Assembly: GCF_029691405.1 (NCBI RefSeq)
Contig: NZ_CP121467.1
Span: forward strand, 806,001 to 870,000
Reading direction: 5' to 3'
Source of the DNA: Streptococcus sp. D7B5
GTDB taxonomy: Bacteria; Bacillota; Bacilli; Lactobacillales; Streptococcaceae
DNA length: 64,000 nt
Shown piece by piece: positions 46,360-55,531 of this stretch; positions within the stretch are counted from its first letter, which is position 1, and each line of letters opens with the position of its first letter. The position numbers and the translations under genes are program-made. The notes below the pieces were generated by a model. The model had not been told where the DNA came from. It made no database searches and saw nothing but the letters and a program-made list of their open reading frames with translations.

Positions 46360-46866
46360 CTATCTTGTCTTAATCACATCACCTGGGTTGGCAAACCAAG
46401 ATCCAGATGACATATGAGAAGGATTTAGGGCTTCTAGCTGGGCAATGGAAATCCCTGCACGTTGAGCAAGAGCTGCTTCTCCCTCTCCAGGCTGTACTGT
46501 AAGTGTTCCTTCACCCTCTGTATGTTCTTCCGAACTGCTCTCTGAAGGTGTTGATTCAGAAGAAGCTGTTTCCTCTACCTTGCTACTTGAAGATGATGAT
46601 GCTTCCACTTTAGAACTTGCACTTGTAGAAGGAGACGATGCATCATAGAAGTCCTTCAAAGATGAAGTACGATTGCTTCCTCCGGTTGATAGGTAAATCA
46701 ATACAACTACCATCGCTACAACGATTACAAAGAAGAGGCTGGCTAGAACCGTCAAGACACGATTCGCAACAACGCCTTTCCCTTTTTGTTTCCGGTGTCG
46801 ACGCTCTGATCTTGTTTCTTCCTCATTGTTTTCGTAAATATCTTCTTGCCACGGTTCTTTTTCCAT
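46360..46866 (-). CDS. LysM-like surface-associated protein (SAG1386/EF1546 type)
   Basis: 168 residues: charged cytoplasmic N-terminus, one membrane helix (~39-60), a Ser/Glu-rich linker (~70-118), and a C-terminal LysM-like segment (LTVQPGEGEAALAQRAGIS ... NPGDVIKTR). Probably a membrane-anchored protein reaching into the wall and binding peptidoglycan; no catalytic domain. AAGGAG ribosome site; operon with cmk, divergent from the ferredoxin gene. Confidence 0.82.
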   Translation of the reverse strand: MEKEPWQEDIYENNEEETRSERRHRKQKGKGVVANRVLTVLASLFFVIVVAMVVVLIYLSTGGSNRTSSLKDFYDASSPSTSASSKVEASSSSSSKVEETASSESTPSESSSEEHTEGEGTLTVQPGEGEAALAQRAGISIAQLEALNPSHMSSGSWFANPGDVIKTR

Positions 46867-46876
46867 ACCTTACTCC

Positions 46877-46905
46877 TTGTTTTTTTTACATTTTCTTATT
46901 ACAAT
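46877..46905 (+). promoter_or_regulatory. Ferredoxin promoter, predicted leaderless
   Basis: TTGTTT (46877-46882), 17-nt spacer, TACAAT (46900-46905), then 6 nt to the ATG at 46912. No ribosome site. Confidence 0.6.
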
Positions 46906-46911
46906 ATAAAT

Positions 46912-47115
46912 ATGAAAGTCACACTTATACCCGAACGGTGCATCGCCTGCGGGCTTTGCCAAACTTATTCTGAACTCTTTGATTACCATGATAATGGAAT
47001 CGTTCGATTTTACGATGATCCAGTTGAATTGCAAAGAGAAATCGCTGAGACCAGCGATGTTCTGGAGGCCATCAAAAATTGTCCTACACGTGCACTTCTA
47101 AAAGATCCATCGTAG
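46912..47115 (+). CDS. Single-cluster ferredoxin
   Basis: 67-residue protein with Cys10, Cys13, Cys16 (CIACGLC) and Cys57 (NCPTRAL), enough for one [4Fe-4S] cluster. Low-potential electron carrier; the partner may be the FNR-type reductase at 38807. The start MKVTLIPERC was chosen over a longer frame because the extra part is AT-rich promoter sequence. Stands alone on the plus strand. Confidence 0.9.
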   Translation: MKVTLIPERCIACGLCQTYSELFDYHDNGIVRFYDDPVELQREIAETSDVLEAIKNCPTRALLKDPS

Positions 47116-47206
47116 GAAGCAGGGAATGAATGTTATTGATTTTTTCTCATTTTTCCCACACTTATTAGTTTAGCATATTTCTAGGTAAAATTATAGTCTT
47201 TTTTGG

Positions 47207-48157
47207 TTATTTTTTTCCTTCAATAATAGAAAGGTCACTTTTTTCTTTGACGAGATAGAGTGGTCTTTTTTTGGTCTCTAGATAAATCTTACTAATATAC
47301 TTACCGAGAATCCCAATCGTCAGGAGTTGAATCCCTCCAAGAAAGAGAATGACAGCCATCAAAGACGTCCAACCAGATGTCGGATTTCCCAGAATAAGAG
47401 TCCGAAACACTACAAAAACAGTCATCACAAAAGAAAGAAAACAAGATAGGAGTCCCGCTACAAAGGCTATACTCAAGGGAAAATCTGAAAAGTTAAGAAT
47501 CCCTTCAATCGAGTAGAAAAAGAGTTGTCTAAAACTCCAACTGGTCTTGCCAGCCTGTCGTTCAACGTTTGGATAGTCCAGATAGTGCGTTTTAAAACCC
47601 ACCCAGGCAAAGAGTCCTTTAGAAAAACGATTGGATTCGGTCAGGGTTAAAATAGCATCTACTACAGACCTTCTCATCATGCGAAAATCACGGACACCTG
47701 AGGGCAAGGCTACTGGGCTAATTTTTTGCATGAGGCGGTAAAAGAGGTTCGCACAGAGACTACGGAAAAAGGGTTCTCCCTCCCGACTAGTTCTCCGTGT
47801 CCCAACACAGTCCAAGTCTGCATTTTGGTCTAGTAAGGCTTTCATCTCAAGTAGCATACTAGGAGGATCCTGAAGGTCTGCATCCATCACGACCACCAGG
47901 TCTCCAGTTGCATGCTGTAAGCCTGCATACAGAGCTGCTTCTTTCCCAAAATTTCGCGAGAAAGAAATGTAATGTACCGCAGGATTTTGCATCCGATAGG
48001 CCTTTAGCAAGTCTAAGGTTCCATCGCTAGACCCGTCATCCACAAAGACATACTCGATCTCTGCTCCCAAGTCAGGAAGCAGAGCTTCCACAGACTGATA
48101 AAAAAGAGGAAGTACTTCCTCTTCGTTTAAACAAGGGACAATGATTGAAATCATCAT
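47207..48157 (-). CDS. gtrB: GtrB-type polyprenyl-phosphate glucosyltransferase
   Basis: 316 residues: GT2 domain (SIIVPCLNEEEVLPLF, VFVDDGSSDGT, MDADLQDPP) and two C-terminal membrane helices (~235-255, ~268-290). This layout transfers a sugar from a nucleotide donor to undecaprenyl phosphate for wall or teichoic-acid glycosylation. Start at 48157 (ATGATG), just after the galE stop; the longer frame overlaps galE. Co-transcribed with galE. Confidence 0.87.
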   Translation of the reverse strand: MMISIIVPCLNEEEVLPLFYQSVEALLPDLGAEIEYVFVDDGSSDGTLDLLKAYRMQNPAVHYISFSRNFGKEAALYAGLQHATGDLVVVMDADLQDPPSMLLEMKALLDQNADLDCVGTRRTSREGEPFFRSLCANLFYRLMQKISPVALPSGVRDFRMMRRSVVDAILTLTESNRFSKGLFAWVGFKTHYLDYPNVERQAGKTSWSFRQLFFYSIEGILNFSDFPLSIAFVAGLLSCFLSFVMTVFVVFRTLILGNPTSGWTSLMAVILFLGGIQLLTIGILGKYISKIYLETKKRPLYLVKEKSDLSIIEGKK

Positions 48158-48158
48158 C

Positions 48159-49178
48159 TTAGTCTTCAAATCCATTTGGATGCTTGCTTTGCCAACGCCA
48201 TGCGTCTTCACACATTTGGGTGATGTCGAGTTCTGCTTCCCAGCCCAGTTCTGCTTTGGCTTTTGCAGGGTCTGAGTAGCAGGCAGCAATATCACCTGGG
48301 CGGCGTTCTACGATGCGGTATGGAATAGGACGTCCCACCGCTTTTTCCATGTTTTGGATAATTTCAAGAACTGAATAGCCTTTACCTGTTCCAAGGTTGT
48401 AAATGTTAAGGCCTGAACCTTTTTGGATCTTTTGTAGAGCTGCAACGTGACCTTTGGCTAGATCTACAACGTGGATATAGTCACGAACACCAGTCCCATC
48501 TTCCGTATCGTAATCATCTCCAAACACTTGCACTTGCTCTAGTTTACCAACTGCTACTTGCGCAACATAAGGTAAGAGATTGTTTGGAATTCCATTTGGA
48601 TTTTCTCCTAGGTCTCCACTTTCATGCGCTCCGATTGGGTTGAAGTAACGAAGCAAGACCACGTTCCATTCTGAGTCTGCCTTGTAGATATCGGTCAAAA
48701 TTTCCTCTAGCATGAGCTTGGTACGGCCATATGGATTGGTCACTGAAAGTGGGAAATCTTCTAGGATTGGCACTGTATGAGGATCTCCGTAAACTGTCGC
48801 CGAAGAACTGAAGATGATGTTCTTACAGTTGTTTTCTTCCATGGCTTTCAAAAGGCTGACAGTTCCAGCGATATTATTGTCATAGTAGGCAAGAGGGATA
48901 CGTGTTGATTCACCAACAGCCTTCAAACCAGCAAAGTGAATGACGCCAGTCGGCTCTTCCTGCTTGAAAATATCTCTGAGGGTATCCGTGTCACGGATAT
49001 CTGCCTCATAGAAAGGGATTTCAACACCTGTGATTCTTTCAACAACTTCTAAACTCTTACGATTGCTATTGACAAGATTATCCACCACAACGACTTGATG
49101 ACCTGCTTGGATCAATTCAATAACAGTGTGGGTTCCGATAAATCCGGCACCGCCAGTTACCAAAATCTTTTCTTGCAT
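48159..49178 (-). CDS. galE: UDP-glucose 4-epimerase
   Basis: 339-residue short-chain dehydrogenase-type epimerase: GGAGFIGTHTV NAD loop, SSSATVYG, and YGRTK (Tyr-x3-Lys). Interconverts UDP-glucose and UDP-galactose, supplying Gal for surface glycans. Directly upstream of gtrB. Confidence 0.95.
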   Translation of the reverse strand: MQEKILVTGGAGFIGTHTVIELIQAGHQVVVVDNLVNSNRKSLEVVERITGVEIPFYEADIRDTDTLRDIFKQEEPTGVIHFAGLKAVGESTRIPLAYYDNNIAGTVSLLKAMEENNCKNIIFSSSATVYGDPHTVPILEDFPLSVTNPYGRTKLMLEEILTDIYKADSEWNVVLLRYFNPIGAHESGDLGENPNGIPNNLLPYVAQVAVGKLEQVQVFGDDYDTEDGTGVRDYIHVVDLAKGHVAALQKIQKGSGLNIYNLGTGKGYSVLEIIQNMEKAVGRPIPYRIVERRPGDIAACYSDPAKAKAELGWEAELDITQMCEDAWRWQSKHPNGFED

Positions 49179-49281
49179 CTTTTTTCCTCGATTCTCGGAT
49201 TATTTTTTCTTATTTTATCATTTTTGATAGGGAATGTCATTTGACATCCTAAACTATCTGCTAAAATTTCAGTAAAATGCT

Positions 49282-49482
49282 TATACTCTTCGAAAATCTC
49301 TTCAAGCCACGTTAGCTTCGCCTTGCCGTGGGTTGGTATGGTTACTGACTTCGTCAGTTCTATCCACAACCTCAAAACAGTGTTTTGAGCTGACTTCATC
49401 AGCTCTATCCACAGCCTCAAAACAGTGCTTTGAGCAGCCTGTGGCTAGCTTCCTAGCTTGCTCTTTAATTTTCATTGAGTAT
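49282..49482 (-). repeat. BOX element (boxA-boxB-boxB-boxC)
   Basis: Minus-strand BOX of ~200 bp. boxA (TACTCAATGAAAATTAAAG) starts at ~49482, two boxB copies (each with CTCAAAACA...TGTTTTGAGG-like and GATAGAGCTGA/GATAGAACTGA) follow, and boxC ends with GATTTTCGAAGAGTATA. The stop codon TGA of the upstream FAD oxidoreductase is formed at the junction with boxA. Confidence 0.92.
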
Positions 49483-50594
49483 CATTCGCTTTTTACTCGT
49501 TTGACATAGTTTGCAATTGGATAGTTTACTGGGTCCAAGGTCAATTCCTTGTCTTGGATCAGTTGAGCTAAGTGGTAACCAATGATAGGCCCAGTTGTGA
49601 GGCCTGATGAACCTAGGCCACTAGCCGCATAGACACCTGCTAAGCCAGGTACTTCCCCAAAGAAAGGCGAGAAATCACTGGTGTAAGCACGAATTCCCAC
49701 ACGCTCACCCGATGATTTCGCTCCTGCCAAGGCTGGATAGTGAGGCAAGGCCGCATCCTCCATTTGCTGGAGCAAGGTTTCATCCACCGTCAAGTCAAAT
49801 CCCATGTCGTTTTCATGGGTAGCTCCTAAAGACAATTTCCCACCTGCAAAAGGGATCAAATCCCACTCTCCTTCCGGCATGACAACAGGGTAAGATGCTA
49901 GGTCTTCGGAGAGTTGATAATCTCGGAGCTGTCCCTTTTGGGGACGAACATCTACCTCATACCCTAAAAGCTCCAAAATGTCACCCAACCAAGCTCCCGT
50001 CGCTAAAATAACCTGATCAAACAAGTCTTCACCAATCTGATAGCCGGATGCTAAAGGTGTCAGACTCACTTTTTCTTTGACCAGCTTGACTTGACTGGCT
50101 TCTAGCAAACGAGTTACTAAGAGGTGACCATCTACTCTCGCTCCACCAGAAGCATAGAGCAGGCGGTCGAATCCCTGCAAACCAGGGAATAATTCATCGG
50201 CAGATGCTTGATTCAGAACATCTAACTGGCCTATCAAGGGAGATTCTTCTCTACGCTGGAGGGCTAGTTCATAAAGTTCTTCTAGTTTGGATTCATCCTT
50301 TTTCAAGAGAAAAACTCCTGAGCGTTGGTAAAAGTCGATTTCCTGACCAGACTTTTCTAAATCAGCCAACAAATCCACATAAAAGTCAGCTCCCAAGCGC
50401 GCCATCTTGTACCAGGCTTTATTACGGCGTTTGGAAAACCAAGGACTGATAATTCCCGCTGCTGCTTTGGTAGCCTGACCTTGTCCATGGTCAAAAACGG
50501 TCACCTCTAGGTCACTTTCTTTAGAAAGGTAGTAGGCAGCAGTTGCCCCTACAATCCCTGCTCCAATAATGGCAACTTTTTTCATTGTCTTCAC
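49482..50594 (-). CDS. DadA-like FAD-dependent amino-acid/glycine oxidoreductase
   Basis: 370 residues: KKVAIIGAGIVGATAAYYLSK FAD loop and the DAO fold with VRPQKGQLRDY and ASGLGSSGLTTGPIIG near the C-terminus. DAO members oxidise amino acids or sarcosine; the substrate cannot be told from sequence. Last gene of trmK-nif3-this, stop codon at the BOX edge. Confidence 0.85.
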   Translation of the reverse strand: MKTMKKVAIIGAGIVGATAAYYLSKESDLEVTVFDHGQGQATKAAAGIISPWFSKRRNKAWYKMARLGADFYVDLLADLEKSGQEIDFYQRSGVFLLKKDESKLEELYELALQRREESPLIGQLDVLNQASADELFPGLQGFDRLLYASGGARVDGHLLVTRLLEASQVKLVKEKVSLTPLASGYQIGEDLFDQVILATGAWLGDILELLGYEVDVRPQKGQLRDYQLSEDLASYPVVMPEGEWDLIPFAGGKLSLGATHENDMGFDLTVDETLLQQMEDAALPHYPALAGAKSSGERVGIRAYTSDFSPFFGEVPGLAGVYAASGLGSSGLTTGPIIGYHLAQLIQDKELTLDPVNYPIANYVKRVKSE

Positions 50595-50601
50595 TTTCTA
50601 A

Positions 50602-51399
50602 CTAGATATGGTGGAAAGGATTGGTCGATGCTTGACTAGGTAAAATATCAATGTCCCAGCCTTTCTCTTCCTTCCATTGAGTAAGAAGTGCTGCGACTCT
50701 TTCCACAAAAAGCACTTCTATATAGTGACCTGGATCCAATGCCAACAGGCCATCAGACAACATATCCTGGGCAGTGTGGTAGTAGATGTCACCAGTAATG
50801 TAGACATCTGCCCCCTTAGCTAAAGCATCCTTATAGAAAGATTGACCACTACCGCCACAGATGGCCACTCTTGAAATAGGCTTCTGCAAATCACTCTCTT
50901 GATAATGCACCATTCGAAGGCTATCTAGACCAAAGACTTGCTTGATATGCTGAGCAAATGCTCCAAAAGTCTGTGGTTGAATGTCACCAATACGCCCAAT
51001 CCCACGTTCTGGACCTGTTTCCTGGAGATAAGTCGTCTCCTCAATGCCTAGCATCTGGCAGAACCAGTCATTGAGACCATTCTCAACGATGTCAATATTG
51101 GTGTGACTGATATAAACGGCGATGTCATGCTTGATAAGGTCGATGTAAATCTGATTTTGCGGACGGCTGGCTACCAAGTCCTTGATGGGACGGAAAATTG
51201 GCGCGTGCTTGACGATAATCAAATCCACACCCTTTTCAATAGCCTCTGCCACCGTCTCTTCACGAATATCAAGGGCAACCATGACCCTTTGGATATCCTT
51301 GTCCAAAGTTCCAATTTGCAGGCCACGGCTATCTCCCTCCATTGAAAATTCCTGAGGGCAAAAGGCTTCATATGCGTTAATTACTTCACTTGCTAACAT
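50602..51399 (-). CDS. Nif3-like dinuclear metal protein
   Basis: 265 residues of the NIF3/GTP-cyclohydrolase-I type 2 family: [12 protein letters not shown] and [13 protein letters not shown], and [23 protein letters not shown] plus H near HYIEVLF, all expected metal ligands. Function uncertain. Overlaps trmK by 14 nt, a pairing conserved in Firmicutes. Confidence 0.92.
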   Translation of the reverse strand: MLASEVINAYEAFCPQEFSMEGDSRGLQIGTLDKDIQRVMVALDIREETVAEAIEKGVDLIIVKHAPIFRPIKDLVASRPQNQIYIDLIKHDIAVYISHTNIDIVENGLNDWFCQMLGIEETTYLQETGPERGIGRIGDIQPQTFGAFAQHIKQVFGLDSLRMVHYQESDLQKPISRVAICGGSGQSFYKDALAKGADVYITGDIYYHTAQDMLSDGLLALDPGHYIEVLFVERVAALLTQWKEEKGWDIDILPSQASTNPFHHI

Positions 51400-52063
51400 G
51401 GAGCACCTCCTTGATGGCTTGAATTTTATCTACTAGAACTTGACGTTCCTCCAGATTTTTTTCTGGGATTTGGCTAAGAGCGAACTCTAGCTTAGTAGCT
51501 TCTTTTTGCCATTTTTTGATAAAGACTGAGCTGACTTCTTTGGACAAGAAAAGTCCAAAGCGAAGGTCACTGGTTGATAGCTTCATTTGTCCTGCTTCCA
51601 CAACTAGAATTTCATAAAACTTGCTAGCCTCTTCTAGGATGCTTTCTGCTACGATTTGAAAACCGTGGTCTTGTAGCCAGATGCGCAAGTCGTCTTCACG
51701 ATTATTGGGCTGGAGGATTAAACGTTCTACATTCGCAAGCTTGTCCAAGCCTTCTTCTAGGATCGTTGCAATCAAGCGCCCGCCCATACCAGCAATAGTG
51801 ATGACCGATACTTGATCAGATTCTTCAAAAGATGCCAAACCATTGGCTAAACGGACTTGGATTTTCTCCTTTAGACCGTGAGCCTCTACATTTTTGACCG
51901 CAGACTGGTAGGGACCAACCACCACTTCGCCTGCAATGGCACCTTCAATTTGCCCTCTCTCGACCAACTCGATAGGCAGATAAGCATGGTCACTCCCCAC
52001 ATCTAGTAACACAGCACCTTGGGGCACAAAGGACGCCACCAATTCTAATCTCTTTGAAATCAT
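51386..52063 (-). CDS. trmK: tRNA (adenine22-N1)-methyltransferase TrmK
   Basis: 225-residue SAM methyltransferase: [16 protein letters not shown] (motif I) and [16 protein letters not shown]-terminal coiled coil. Methylates A22 of some tRNAs. First gene of trmK-nif3-dadA-like operon; GAGAGAAG before the ATG. Confidence 0.93.
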   Translation of the reverse strand: MISKRLELVASFVPQGAVLLDVGSDHAYLPIELVERGQIEGAIAGEVVVGPYQSAVKNVEAHGLKEKIQVRLANGLASFEESDQVSVITIAGMGGRLIATILEEGLDKLANVERLILQPNNREDDLRIWLQDHGFQIVAESILEEASKFYEILVVEAGQMKLSTSDLRFGLFLSKEVSSVFIKKWQKEATKLEFALSQIPEKNLEERQVLVDKIQAIKEVLHVSK

Positions 52064-52111
52064 CTTCTCTCACTTTCCAAAACTCTGTTACCTCTTATTA
52101 TACCACATTTC

Positions 52112-52216
52112 ATACTCTTCAAAAATCAAATTCAAACCGCGTCAACGTCGCCTTGCCGTACTCAAGTACAGCCTGCGGCTAGTTTCCTAGTTTGCTCTTT
52201 GATTTTCATTGAGTAT
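52112..52216 (-). repeat. BOX element (boxA-boxC)
   Basis: Minus-strand BOX without boxB: boxA (ATACTCAATGAAAATCAAAG) on the right, boxC with GCAAGGCGACGTTGACGCG and TTTTTGAAGAGTATG on the left. Lies between the P-type ATPase gene end and trmK. Confidence 0.92.
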
Positions 52217-52270
52217 CAGCTAGCAATCTTGCACCTAAAAAGACCGCAATCCACAGATTGCAGTCTTTCT

Positions 52271-54607
52271 TTATTTTCTGGATTGGTAACGACTAGTTAG
52301 AATGAAAATCACGGTAAAGACCAACATCATGGCCCCATAGACAGGCAATGTTTGTCCTGTTAAGGTCGAAATTTCAAGCAGCTTTTGGATTCTCGGGAAA
52401 AGAGCCGTAGCCAGGAAGCCACCTACCGACCAGACAATCAAGAGCACACGCCAGAGGGTAAATGGCATGCAGGCTCTAAATACGGATAAGAAACCGATAG
52501 ACCCAAGGAGATAATAAAGTAGGGTTGAGATTTCTAACTCTGACCAACCCTGACTCGCGCCAAATATTTTCACAAAGAGAACGCTGAAGACGACCATGAG
52601 GGCACTTGGTAGGGCACGAAGCATGGATCTTCTGAGGAAGTTAGGCTCAACAGGCTTGATATTTCTCTCAAAAGTCAGGACGAATGGTGGGAAACCTTCC
52701 ACGAACTGGTCAATCATGGTAATCTGAATCGGAATGAAGGGGAAAATCAAAATCCACTCAGACCGTCCTAGAAGAGCACTGGCGATACAGATGACTGCAA
52801 GCAAGAAGGAATAGATGGTCTTTATCAAGAAAATCGGTGCAATATGGGCAATGTTATTGACCACACGACGACCTTCAAAGAGAATCTCAGGAACATCATT
52901 AAAGTCTGAGTTCAAGAGAACCAGATTGGCAATCTGACGTGTTGCCGGATCTCCTTCTGCCATTACAATCGAACAGTCTGCTTCACGAAGAGCCAGAATA
53001 TCATTGACTCCGTCCCCTGTCATGGCCGTTGTATGCCCTGCTTTTTTCAGCGTTTGGATGATGAGTTTCTTTTGATGAGGGGAAACACGACCGAAAATAG
53101 CTGTCTCTTCAGCCATGGCAATCAATTCCTCATCCGTGATTTTTGAGCAATCTACATAGCTGTGATAGTCTGCAAAACCAGCCTTTTGGGCAATGCTGGA
53201 AACCGTGACTGGATTATCACCAGAGATAATCTTGAGGCCTACTTCCTGGGAACGAAGATAGTCTAGTGTCTCAGCTGCTCCTTCTCGAATCGGATCCAAG
53301 ATTTCCAGCAAGGCCAGGGCCTGAATATCAGATGGTTTCTGTGGTTTGTGGTGGTCTAGTTTTTCCTGACTAAGGGCTAATACCAAGACACGTGAACCTC
53401 TCTCTAGAGCCTCTCTGGCTTCAGGGACTTCATTGTCCAACAACATCTCGGGCGCTCCTAAGAAAACAGTTCCCAAATCTTCCAACTCCATAGCTCCCCA
53501 CTTACGGTCGCTTGAGAAAGGAAGATTCGAAAGCATAGGATAGGAAACCTGACCTTGGAAACGCTGGCGAATGGCTTGGGCTGTTGGATTTTTATCCTCA
53601 CTATGAGCTATGTAGCTGGTCAGAATGTTAGTAATAGCCTCATCATCATAAGTTTCCGTCAGAGGAAGAACCGCCTCCACCTGCATCTTTCCTTGGGTGA
53701 TGGTGCCCGTTTTGTCCAGACAGAGCATATCCACGCGCGCCAAGGTCTCGACAGAGTACATCTCCTGCACCAAGACCTTTTTCAAGCCCAGCTTAATCAC
53801 CGCAGTCAAGAGCGAAGTAATGGTCAAAAGGGCGATTCCCTTAGGCAACATTCCCAAAAGGGCTGTTGACGAATTTACAACGGATGACTTGAGGGGCAAG
53901 CCTTTTAACATCAAGGCTTCTAACAAGAGAGCTAGACCAAAGGGAATGATAATTTTCCCAGTAAAACCAGCTAGCTTGTCTAGCGATTTCATGATACGGG
54001 AGTTGATTGGTTTCACTGTCTTAGCTTCCAGCATGAGTTTGGCAGCATAGTTTTCTGCCCCGACATGGTGGACTTGAGCCAAAACTGCGCCACTGGCTAG
54101 GAAACTCCCTGATAAAAGCAAGACATCCACTTCTTTTTGCACCAAATCACTCTCACCCGTCAACATAGCTTCATTGACTTCCGCAAAGCCTTCTAAAACC
54201 CGTGCATCACTAGGAATCTGCTCCCCAGCCGACAGACGAATCACATCTCCTAGAACCAATTCTTCTGGATTGATGGCAATTTCCTGACCCTCACGGATGG
54301 TTTTGACCTTTTCCTTGGTCATGAGATTGAGCTTGTCCACCATGTGTTTGGCCCGTAGTTCGGTCACAATTCCAGAAAAAGCGTTAAAGCAAATAACGGC
54401 AAAGAAGACCAGATTGCTCCAAGCCTGCACAAAGGCAAGCGCTAGGGCAATAACAAAGTTTAATGCGTTAAAAAGTGTAAAAACATTTCGTTTGATGATT
54501 TGCCAAGTACTGGTACTGGCTGAAGCGGTAAAGTCATTGACCAAACCTTGAGCCTGTCTTTCCTTGACTTCTCTTTGGGTTAATCCCATAATCTTATTTT
54601 TATCCAT
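52271..54607 (-). CDS. Cation-transporting P-type ATPase
   Basis: 778 residues from ATG 54607 (MDKNKIMGLTQ). LTGESD actuator motif, CLDKTGTITQG phosphorylation site, GDGVNDILALREADCSI hinge, and about ten membrane helices with a C-terminal cluster. Belongs to the P-type group of streptococci with unassigned ion; no metal-binding N-terminal domain is present. A second ATG at 54619 is possible. A -10-like TATGAT lies 7 nt before 54607 with no ribosome site, so it may also be leaderless. Confidence 0.85.
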   Translation of the reverse strand: MDKNKIMGLTQREVKERQAQGLVNDFTASASTSTWQIIKRNVFTLFNALNFVIALALAFVQAWSNLVFFAVICFNAFSGIVTELRAKHMVDKLNLMTKEKVKTIREGQEIAINPEELVLGDVIRLSAGEQIPSDARVLEGFAEVNEAMLTGESDLVQKEVDVLLLSGSFLASGAVLAQVHHVGAENYAAKLMLEAKTVKPINSRIMKSLDKLAGFTGKIIIPFGLALLLEALMLKGLPLKSSVVNSSTALLGMLPKGIALLTITSLLTAVIKLGLKKVLVQEMYSVETLARVDMLCLDKTGTITQGKMQVEAVLPLTETYDDEAITNILTSYIAHSEDKNPTAQAIRQRFQGQVSYPMLSNLPFSSDRKWGAMELEDLGTVFLGAPEMLLDNEVPEAREALERGSRVLVLALSQEKLDHHKPQKPSDIQALALLEILDPIREGAAETLDYLRSQEVGLKIISGDNPVTVSSIAQKAGFADYHSYVDCSKITDEELIAMAEETAIFGRVSPHQKKLIIQTLKKAGHTTAMTGDGVNDILALREADCSIVMAEGDPATRQIANLVLLNSDFNDVPEILFEGRRVVNNIAHIAPIFLIKTIYSFLLAVICIASALLGRSEWILIFPFIPIQITMIDQFVEGFPPFVLTFERNIKPVEPNFLRRSMLRALPSALMVVFSVLFVKIFGASQGWSELEISTLLYYLLGSIGFLSVFRACMPFTLWRVLLIVWSVGGFLATALFPRIQKLLEISTLTGQTLPVYGAMMLVFTVIFILTSRYQSRK

Positions 54608-54739
54608 AAATTCTATCATATCATTTTTTTTAAAAGAATTCTAATCCAATCTAAAACTGTTGGCTGATAACTGAAAAAGTTTGCCAGCAGTCTTTTGATA
54701 AGGTATAATAATAAAAGCAATACAATCGAAGGAGATCTC

Positions 54740-55489
54740 ATGTTTTATACTTATTTGCGTGGACTAGTCATGCTGATCTTGTGGTCCATCAATGGCAATG
54801 CTCACTACCACAATACTGATAAAATTCCTAGTAAAGATGAAAACTATATCCTGGTCGCACCTCATCGTACCTGGTGGGATCCAGTTTACATGGCTTTTGC
54901 GACCAAACCAAAACAATTCATCTTTATGGCCAAAAAAGAGCTGTTTAACAACCGCATATTTGGCTGGTGGATCCGTATGTGTGGGGCCTTTCCTATCGAC
55001 CGGGAAAATCCTAGCGCCTCTGCTATCAAATACCCTATCAATGTCCTCAAAAAAAGCGACCGTTCCCTTATCATGTTTCCTAGTGGTAGTCGCCACTCGA
55101 CAGATGTCAAAGGCGGAGTTGCTCTGATTGCCAAAATGGCTAAGGTCCGTATCATGCCTGTCACCTACACAGGTCCCATGACCTTGAAAGGCTTGATTAG
55201 CCGTGAACGTGTCGACATGAACTTTGGAAATCCAATCGATATCTCAGACATCAAGAAAATGAATGATGAAGGGATTGAAATGGTTGCAGACCGTATCCAA
55301 GCAGAATTCCAACGTTTGGACGAAGAAACCAAGCAATGGCACAATGATAAAAAACCAAACCCACTCTGGTGGTTTGTCCGCATCCCTGCCCTTATCCTTG
55401 CAGTGCTTGTTGGTATCCTAACGATTCTCTTTACCTTCATCGCAAGCTTTATCTGGAATCCAGATAAGAAGAGAGAGTCTCTTGGTTAA
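54740..55489 (+). CDS. plsC: 1-acyl-sn-glycerol-3-phosphate acyltransferase
   Basis: 249 residues: N-terminal hydrophobic segment, APHRTWWDPVYM containing the HX4D catalytic motif, GAFPIDR (motif II), and FPSGSRH where the usual FPEGTR motif III occurs. C-terminal membrane helix (~222-243, LILAVLVGILTILFTFIASF). Acylates lysophosphatidate in phospholipid synthesis. GAAGGAGA ribosome site before ATG 54740. Confidence 0.88.
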   Translation: MFYTYLRGLVMLILWSINGNAHYHNTDKIPSKDENYILVAPHRTWWDPVYMAFATKPKQFIFMAKKELFNNRIFGWWIRMCGAFPIDRENPSASAIKYPINVLKKSDRSLIMFPSGSRHSTDVKGGVALIAKMAKVRIMPVTYTGPMTLKGLISRERVDMNFGNPIDISDIKKMNDEGIEMVADRIQAEFQRLDEETKQWHNDKKPNPLWWFVRIPALILAVLVGILTILFTFIASFIWNPDKKRESLG

Positions 55490-55499
55490 AAAATACAAT

Positions 55500-55525
55500 T
55501 ATCCCTTGGCTTTTACCAAGGGATA
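55500..55525. terminator. Bidirectional terminator between plsC and the esterase gene
   Basis: ATCCCTTGG / CCAAGGGAT stem with A and T-rich flanks between two converging genes. Confidence 0.85.
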
Positions 55526-55531
55526 TTTCTT

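Noticed and set aside
46846..46911. 22-codon N-terminal extension of the ferredoxin
   Set aside because: Phe/Leu/Tyr-rich translation of the promoter; ferredoxins of this family start directly before the first cysteine motif.
49157..49420. 87-codon minus-strand frame upstream of galE
   Set aside because: Its repetitive first half is translated BOX element (two boxB copies) and it overlaps the galE promoter region.
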